From contig WFOX01000261.1 in assembly GCA_015487905.1 (NCBI GenBank), positions 1 through 11,071 on the forward strand: a stretch of 11,071 nucleotides of DNA, read 5' to 3'. The stretch is from Mariprofundales bacterium (GTDB lineage: Bacteria > Pseudomonadota > Zetaproteobacteria > Mariprofundales > S012-25). The notes beneath the pieces were generated by a model. That model worked only from the letters and a program-made list of their open reading frames with translations, did not search any database and was not told the DNA's origin. Positions 6,414 to 11,071 of the stretch are shown piece after piece. A program made the position numbers and the translations under genes. The first letter of the stretch is position 1. Every line of letters begins with the position of its first letter.

Positions 6414-8179
6414 GCTCGCCAGTAGATCCGATTGGCTTGCAAAAACTCCTGGACATCAGAAAAGGCGTTGAAAAATAACGGCATACCGGTAAATGAAAGG
6501 GGACTGACAGGCCCGATGGTCATAAAAGCGTATTGGCGGCTTTGCATGTCAAAAGAGGCATGAGGATCGCGGAAGCTGCGGTAAAGCTCTAGCGCTGCCC
6601 CTGACGAGCCAGCAAGTTGGCGCAAAGCTTGAAACTCTTGGCCAAGCCCAAGCCCATATCCAAAAAAGAAAATACGCAACTGCTGCAGGATTTCCGGGTG
6701 AAGGCTGGAAAGCGTTTGGCTGATAAACATCCAGCCAAGCCCGTATTTTCGGGTGGTGCGCACAGCATCCACCAAAACCGTCCGCACATCCCTTGCAGCC
6801 TCATCCTCGGGTTTTTCCCGCGATGCCAAGCGATGAGCCTCATCTATCAGCACAAGCGCATTGAGGCTTTTTTCTTCTTTTGCGTAGAAATCCTCCGCCA
6901 CCTGCATGAGCTTTTCCAGCACCCGTTTGATCACAAGCGCTTGCACCTTCTCATTCCAAAATACCTCATGTGCATCCTCATGGGACAGATCCACCACCAG
7001 CACAGGCCGCCGCGTGCGCGAAGAGCCATTTTCTTCTTTCGTGCGCAATAGCCACATGAGTGCCTTGCTGATCGTGCGCCGGTTCCTTCCTTCACAGAAC
7101 AATAGCGCGACAGGCCGCCAACATTCCTGAAACAACTCTTCTTGATCCGCCTCGGCAAGCATCTCGCAAAAGCGTGCGCGCGACTCTTTAGAGCGATAGA
7201 ATTGTTTTTGCACATGCTCTTCCTGCAAAATTTGCCATGCCTTTTCAAAACTCGCACGCTCTGCAAGTTGGTGAAGCAAAACTTTCCTTTTCTTCAATTC
7301 TCTGGCAAGAATATGGCAGGCCAAGGATCGGTTCTCGCCCTTCGGTATAGAGAGAATGGTGAAGAACATGGATTCGTAAAGAATCTTCTCAAAAAGATCC
7401 CAAGTGTCTAATACCAGATTGCGCACGCTCAATACGAAATATGGCTTTTTGAAAGAATTAAGAATCTTTTGTAATGGCAACGCAAAGGCCCCTGTAGGTT
7501 TCCCACGCATATCTTTTGCAAACTCCCCCTGTGGGTCCATGACAAGCAGGGCCATTTGCGGATAACGCACATAAGCGACAAGGATCATTTTGGCGAGCAC
7601 GGATTTCCCTGATCCAGTCTTTCCAAAAATCCCAATATGATAAGCCTCGCCGGCACCGGATGCTCCCTGATCAAAATGTTTAAACCAAAGGGGGAGCTTG
7701 GGGTGGGAACCATAAACATGGCCGAGATAAAAAAGTTGTTCGTGATATGGTGCAAGCAGTTGCTCCAACACGGCATCTGTAGCAAGGTGCACAGGGGTGC
7801 CTGTGGGGGGCACGGTGCCGAGAATGTCCGGCTCATATTGTTGCGGCGATTTTTCGCGAAATACAGCGCTTACGACCATCTGACCTTGATGGGTGTCTTG
7901 CCGCGCGCTGATCGCGTCAATGCGGCCGCGTTGGCGAATGAGGCTGCGGATGGTGGGATCCTCATGCCAGATGTTGCGCAGGCGAACCTCTGTGATCTGT
8001 CCAAGTGCATAATGGGGAGATGCATCCTGCATGAAACGGAACAAAGCCAATTCTCCCACGAGCTTGCGCGTTGCTGCAGCTCCCAGAATGTCTAGGGCAA
8101 GCTCGGTGGTAGAGGAAGGAGAGCCCAATACGCCGATGCGTTCGCCCTCATCCACCAGTGCGGAAAGCCGTGATTCCAT
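6410..8179 (-). CDS. herA: HerA-family hexameric ATPase / DNA translocase
   Basis: A 589-residue FtsK/HerA-superfamily ATPase. HerA forms a hexameric ring that pumps DNA and partners with the NurA nuclease. Residues about 10-135 form the HAS-barrel (ERIGVLGSPSS..., VGELALF, ALGQITEV). The ATPase core has Walker A GKTGSGKS (186-193), the HerA motif MDPQGEF (214-220), Walker B ALVLIDEAH (441-449), a basic VDAVRTTRKYG segment (470-480) suited to the arginine finger, and the sensor FISQTLSSLHPEI (485-497). The C-terminal tail may be the clamp seen in archaeal HerA. Between 260 and 390 lies a long charged, mostly helical insertion, apparently larger than in archaeal HerA. The start overlaps the nurA stop by one base (TGATG) with GGGGG upstream. 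Parts of the gene are much lower in G+C than the host genes (24 of 60 at 7381-7440). Confidence 0.92.
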   Translation of the reverse strand: MESRLSALVDEGERIGVLGSPSSTTELALDILGAAATRKLVGELALFRFMQDASPHYALGQITEVRLRNIWHEDPTIRSLIRQRGRIDAISARQDTHQGQMVVSAVFREKSPQQYEPDILGTVPPTGTPVHLATDAVLEQLLAPYHEQLFYLGHVYGSHPKLPLWFKHFDQGASGAGEAYHIGIFGKTGSGKSVLAKMILVAYVRYPQMALLVMDPQGEFAKDMRGKPTGAFALPLQKILNSFKKPYFVLSVRNLVLDTWDLFEKILYESMFFTILSIPKGENRSLACHILARELKKRKVLLHQLAERASFEKAWQILQEEHVQKQFYRSKESRARFCEMLAEADQEELFQECWRPVALLFCEGRNRRTISKALMWLLRTKEENGSSRTRRPVLVVDLSHEDAHEVFWNEKVQALVIKRVLEKLMQVAEDFYAKEEKSLNALVLIDEAHRLASREKPEDEAARDVRTVLVDAVRTTRKYGLGWMFISQTLSSLHPEILQQLRIFFFGYGLGLGQEFQALRQLAGSSGAALELYRSFRDPHASFDMQSRQYAFMTIGPVSPLSFTGMPLFFNAFSDVQEFLQANRIYWRA

Positions 8180-9351
8180 CAGCGCCCCCTTTCGCTGCGG
8201 TATCCATGCAATGCCACGAACACATTCTCTATCGGCATGTGCGCTCGGCTAGCCACCTGTTGCACGGCCACCTGCCGAAAAGCGGGCAGCGCGCGCGCAA
8301 ACGCTTTCGCCATGCGATCAGCCAGATACAAGGGGTATGGCTCCAACATGGAGGGCACGGCGGATTGATGTCGGATTCCCTGCAACACCACCGCCAATCG
8401 TTGTTCATTGGCGGCCACATGGTAAGGAAGCTCTACGCGTAATGCCGGCAAACCTTCATGGGGCTTGTAATAAAGCACATGCACACGTGCAAGTGCGGCT
8501 AGGGCTTCTTCAGCAAGCGCCCGCACTTCCGCAGGCAAGGGGGCAACATACAGATGCCAGGTAGGACTGCCGTCGTTTGTGCGCGGATGCGCAAACGGCA
8601 TAGGTCTGGTGTATTCCCCAGCCTCCAACACGAGGCTCAATATGCCACGATCGTCTTGATAGGCGGGCCAGCCTAGCTTTTCTCCGATTTCCCGGCGCGT
8701 GGAATATTTCGGGATTCCTGCGAATTGCTTGTCCGAACGGATGCTTTTAAGAATAGAACAATAAGCCTGCAAATACTCGGGGATGCGCGCCAGAAATTGT
8801 TGAGAGCATCCAAGATCCTTGGCCTCATGGGCCTTATGAAGGGCTTGATTGAAATAAATCACAGGCAGCGCAAGCGTGCCATCCAACATCACAAGTTCGT
8901 GCGGCGCACGTGCTGCCAGCACCAGCTCTTCGCCGAGCATCATCGCCCGTAAAATGGTAGCGGTATCTTCCCGATGGGGTTCGGCTGCCACGAACACCTT
9001 ATGGCGTGGTTCTGGCCAATGCCGTGTCTCCGACGGCGGTGTGAGTCCTTCCACCGCTACAGCGGCTGCGGCGACAAGATCTGTAGCCAGCAGACGCTCT
9101 AGGGCATATGCGCCGTCTGTCGCTGCTGTTGTGGGAATCTGCGGGCAACCCAATGCCGCATCACGTGAAAGCAACCCATGCTTCTCAAGCGCGCCACGCA
9201 TGTGTTTGCGCTTGCTTACGACCTCTTCAAGCCCTTTCTGGAGCCGATTGACAACTTCTTGGGTGCGATGCAGCGCCTGTTCCACGAGAAACGCGGGTAA
9301 ATCGCCGAAGAGTTCTGTGCTGGCTGGTCCCGCCGGTCGCTTCATTTCCAT
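8179..9351 (-). CDS. nurA: NurA-domain nuclease
   Basis: A 390-residue protein of the NurA family, metal-dependent 5'-3' exonucleases/ssDNA endonucleases whose dimer docks on the HerA ring. Residues 20-60 form an amphipathic helical or coiled-coil segment. The NurA fold then shows TDGAYA (78-83, Asp79), the LDGTL motif (156-160, Asp157), AGIPKYSTRREI (211-222, conserved Lys215) and YQDDRGILSL (231-240, Asp233/Asp234), all expected at the metal centre. LVLEAGEYTRP and a conserved C-terminal region with PLYLADRMAK follow. The start ATG at 9351 is chosen because GGGAGGAG lies eight bases upstream; the next in-frame ATG at 9345 would give an ATGA overlap with the upstream gene but is 14 bases away. 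It overlaps the DUF4338 gene by 10 bases and herA by one, so the three genes form an operon. Confidence 0.88.
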   Translation of the reverse strand: MEMKRPAGPASTELFGDLPAFLVEQALHRTQEVVNRLQKGLEEVVSKRKHMRGALEKHGLLSRDAALGCPQIPTTAATDGAYALERLLATDLVAAAAVAVEGLTPPSETRHWPEPRHKVFVAAEPHREDTATILRAMMLGEELVLAARAPHELVMLDGTLALPVIYFNQALHKAHEAKDLGCSQQFLARIPEYLQAYCSILKSIRSDKQFAGIPKYSTRREIGEKLGWPAYQDDRGILSLVLEAGEYTRPMPFAHPRTNDGSPTWHLYVAPLPAEVRALAEEALAALARVHVLYYKPHEGLPALRVELPYHVAANEQRLAVVLQGIRHQSAVPSMLEPYPLYLADRMAKAFARALPAFRQVAVQQVASRAHMPIENVFVALHGYRSERGR

Positions 9352-10526
9352 AACCGATACTCCTCCCGATGAAAGCCGCGATAACGTGCATCGCGGCGTG
9401 CACGTGGCAGCAGCCAACGTTCGCGGAAATAGGCAAAAATATCTTCCACATCTTGAGGATACGGGATCAATGTGTCGGTTTCCCCGCGCAAAAAAGCGCG
9501 CGCATTTTCCCCGAGCGGTGCCACAAAAACCTCGCGCCGGATGCCGTGATATACAAGATCAGGCGAAAGCCCAAGCGCGGCCAATGCCTTGCGAACGACC
9601 TCGCGCCTGTTGCGAAATCCACGCCCCCATCGGGCGTGCTTGGCTGTGGGCGTGCAGTATGCGAGGGCAAAACGACGCAACTCCTCATAAAGCCCGTTGC
9701 TGAAATGGAACTCCCCGGAACCGCATGTAAATCCCACACTTAAAAAGCACTTTCGTCCGCCATAAACAAGCCGGTTGTAAAGAGAAGACCGGCCGAGCGC
9801 GGAATGTGTGGTCAACAATGCAAGGCGTGCATCGGTTTTTACACCTGCAATGCGTGTGGCACGACCTTCATAACGCTTACGAAATGCATGTTGCACGGAT
9901 GCGCTTGTAGCCAGCAGAGCCACGAGCTTTCCGCAAAGAAGATAGGAATACGGCGGCACAGCGCCAAGCACGAAAAGCTCCATCACATGCTTGAGACGGG
10001 CCCGTCTTTGCTCTTTTTCCCATCCAATCCAGCGATCGCGCGGGCCAAGCGCAAAGATGGGATCGCAAAGACCAAATATGCCGATCAATTTGCCTGTGAA
10101 TTCATCCACAACCAGAAAACGCAGCCGGCGTCCATATCCGGCAGAGACGGGCACGCTCCAATGCAAGCGGATATAGCGAAACAATAGTTCTTCTTCACTT
10201 CTCGGCCGCACCTCCACAAGCCGCGGCCGGATCCGTTCAGGTTCTATTTCATAGCCAGAGGCGATCCAACGGCGAAGAAAACGGTCTTCATGGTGCGCCA
10301 ATGAACGACGAGCGCGTTCGCGCATGTGCGCAACGGATGCCGCATGCAAACGCCGCACGGCATCTTTACTCATCAAAGCCGGCAGCGCGATTTTGCCCTC
10401 ATGCACAAGAAAACCCTGTGCATGCAGTGCTGCCAGCACACGGGCACGCAGCCGTGCCCTTTCGCTTTCCTCGGCGTCTATAAGAGGAGATTTACATAAA
10501 ACTAGACTGGACATACACGCACGCAT
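9342..10526 (-). CDS. DUF4338 protein, DruA-like
   Basis: About 394 residues from the ATG at 10526. The core matches the DUF4338/DruA family: RFLVVDEFTGKLIGIFGL (136-153), FALGPRDRWIGW (158-169), EQRRARL (172-178), a KLVALLA segment (200-206), LGRSSLYNRLVYGG (244-257) and VGFTCGSGEFHF (264-275). DruA is a core protein of type I Druantia anti-phage systems; its biochemistry is not established and relatives also occur on mobile elements. The N-terminal 130 residues are basic and helical with RARRSLAHHEDRFLRRWI, a plausible DNA-binding or partner region. The start is uncertain: GTG at 10571 and ATG at 10514 are alternatives and none has a good Shine-Dalgarno, although GAAGAA precedes 10526. It is the first gene of the druA-like/nurA/herA operon and lies next to tRNA-Asn. 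Family assignment is from remembered motifs and should be checked by profile search. Confidence 0.78.
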   Translation of the reverse strand: MRACMSSLVLCKSPLIDAEESERARLRARVLAALHAQGFLVHEGKIALPALMSKDAVRRLHAASVAHMRERARRSLAHHEDRFLRRWIASGYEIEPERIRPRLVEVRPRSEEELLFRYIRLHWSVPVSAGYGRRLRFLVVDEFTGKLIGIFGLCDPIFALGPRDRWIGWEKEQRRARLKHVMELFVLGAVPPYSYLLCGKLVALLATSASVQHAFRKRYEGRATRIAGVKTDARLALLTTHSALGRSSLYNRLVYGGRKCFLSVGFTCGSGEFHFSNGLYEELRRFALAYCTPTAKHARWGRGFRNRREVVRKALAALGLSPDLVYHGIRREVFVAPLGENARAFLRGETDTLIPYPQDVEDIFAYFRERWLLPRARRDARYRGFHREEYRLWK

Positions 10527-10552
10527 CCAATGTTCTTCGTTCGGACACGTTG

Positions 10553-10581
10553 AGCATGGCAGAGAATCCACTGAGAATCAA
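10553..10581 (-). promoter_or_regulatory. Weak candidate promoter for the DUF4338-nurA-herA operon
   Basis: On the minus strand TTGATT (10576-10581), a 17-base spacer and CATGCT (10553-10558) form a poor sigma-70-like pair; the -10 box matches only three of six consensus bases. It overlaps the GAGAATC direct repeats. The transcript would begin about 20 bases before the ATG at 10526. Readthrough from the tRNA-Asn gene is the alternative. Confidence 0.2.
10562..10579. repeat. Two 7-base direct repeats (GAGAATC) spaced 11 bases
   Basis: GAGAATC occurs at 10562-10568 and again at 10573-10579, a period of 11 bases, between the tRNA-Asn gene and the DUF4338 start. One helical turn spacing fits a regulator site, but the elements are short and chance cannot be excluded. 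Confidence 0.3.
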
Positions 10582-10592
10582 CGAAATAGAAC

Positions 10593-10667
<75 letters not shown>

Positions 10668-10690
10668 ACGCGATGGAAATGCGAGCACGA

Positions 10691-10719
10691 AGCCTTGCGG
10701 TCATCTGCGCATAAGTCAA
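10691..10719 (-). promoter_or_regulatory. Candidate promoter of tRNA-Asn overlapping the lon stop
   Basis: On the minus strand a TTGACT box (10714-10719) overlaps the lon stop codon and is followed 17 bases later by AAGGCT (10691-10696), a weak -10 match, about 24 bases before the mature tRNA. The -35 box is good and the -10 box poor, so this is tentative. Confidence 0.3.
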
Positions 10720-11071
10720 GCGCGGTGGCGCGAAGGCGCAAACAACAAGCGCGCCGCATCCCGGAAGTGCCCAACGAAATGAATCGTCATCCCCTCGCGC
10801 ACCTTGGCGGGCAGCTCGGCCACATCCGGCTCATTCGCGCGCGGCATGATCACTTCCGCATAGCCCTGCCGCCGCGCCGCCAAGAGCTTTTCGCGCACGC
10901 CACCGATCGCAAGCACATCCCCCGAAAGCGTAAGCTCCCCTGTCATCGCAATACGCCTGGGCGCCTCATGGCGCGCAAGCGAAAGCAAAGCCGTGGCCAT
11001 CGTGATGCCCGCGCTTGGGCCGTCCTTGGGTGTGGCCCCCTCGGGCACATGCAAATGCACGAACGCATCCC
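10716..11071 (-). CDS. lon: Lon protease, C-terminal proteolytic domain (5' part outside window)
   Basis: The last 117 or so residues of the ATP-dependent protease Lon, which degrades misfolded and regulatory proteins. The peptidase domain shows HLHVPEGATPKDGPSAGI, whose PKDGPSAG holds the catalytic Ser, then AMTGELTLSGDVLAIGGVREKLLAA, whose GGVREKLLAA holds the catalytic Lys of the Ser-Lys dyad, then EVIMPRANEPDVAELP. The reading frame stays open to the right edge, so the gene continues beyond the window. It ends normally at a TGA. The gene uses the same GC-rich, CTTGC-rich codon style as the other host genes. tRNA-Asn follows on the same strand. Confidence 0.96.
   Translation of the reverse strand, partial: DAFVHLHVPEGATPKDGPSAGITMATALLSLARHEAPRRIAMTGELTLSGDVLAIGGVREKLLAARRQGYAEVIMPRANEPDVAELPAKVREGMTIHFVGHFRDAARLLFAPSRHRA

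Noticed and set aside
6400..6440. Possible att site repeating the tRNA-Asn 3' end at the distal end of the operon
   Set aside because: I looked for a copy of the T-arm/acceptor sequence near 6410 and found none, and there is no integrase gene, so an att pair is not supported.
7637..8095. 152-residue plus-strand ORF inside herA
   Set aside because: It is opposite the HAS-barrel coding region of herA and has no domain or ribosome site that I could support.
6410..10571. Complete Druantia system
   Set aside because: Only a DUF4338 protein is shared; the other Druantia proteins, including the large DruE helicase, are absent, so calling it Druantia would be wrong.

Overview
The window looks like a chromosomal segment of a GC-rich proteobacterium. 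Most genes are tightly packed, with stop/start overlaps of 1 or 4 bases (TGATG, ATGA, TAATG). They show a strong preference for Leu-CTT followed by Ala-GCN, so the hexamer GCAAGC/GCTTGC is everywhere. The set lon, tRNA-Asn, thyA-folA, maf (YceF type) and a short F0 subunit b beginning MPQF suits Proteobacteria. The b start resembles the b' subunit of Alphaproteobacteria, but I do not place the organism below phylum with confidence.

Layout. (1) 1-2627, minus strand: an MFS transporter, an ATP-grasp enzyme and the 5' part of an F0 ATP synthase b/b' gene, each overlapping the next. (2) 2655-4814, plus strand: DUF523 protein, a degenerate ABC-type ATPase, a small four-helix membrane protein and a Maf/YceF nucleotide pyrophosphatase, all overlapping by 1 or 4 bases. 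(3) 4727-6051, minus strand: thyA-folA, the thymidylate/tetrahydrofolate pair. folA runs antisense into the 3' end of maf, and thyA appears to use a CTG start. (4) 6132-6413, plus strand: a secreted or periplasmic two-EF-hand protein. (5) 6410-10526, minus strand: a three-gene accessory operon made of a DUF4338 (DruA-like) protein, a NurA-family nuclease and a HerA-family hexameric ATPase/translocase. (6) 10593-10667, tRNA-Asn(GTT), and 10716 to the end, the C-terminal part of lon, both on the minus strand.

The region most likely to hold something new is the DruA-like/NurA/HerA operon. It starts within about 70 bases of the 3' end of a tRNA gene, its middle is visibly poorer in G+C than the host genes, and it ends flush against the EF-hand gene with a 4-base convergent overlap. 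Archaeal HerA and NurA form a DNA-end resection machine together with Mre11-Rad50; no Mre11 or Rad50 is present here. DUF4338 is the DruA domain of the Druantia anti-phage system, but none of the other Druantia proteins is here. My inference is a compact anti-mobile-element system in which a DUF4338 protein takes the place of Mre11-Rad50 or of other HerA partners. Function is not shown by the sequence alone.

No stretch above 300 bases lacks a gene. I saw no CRISPR array, insertion sequence or rRNA.
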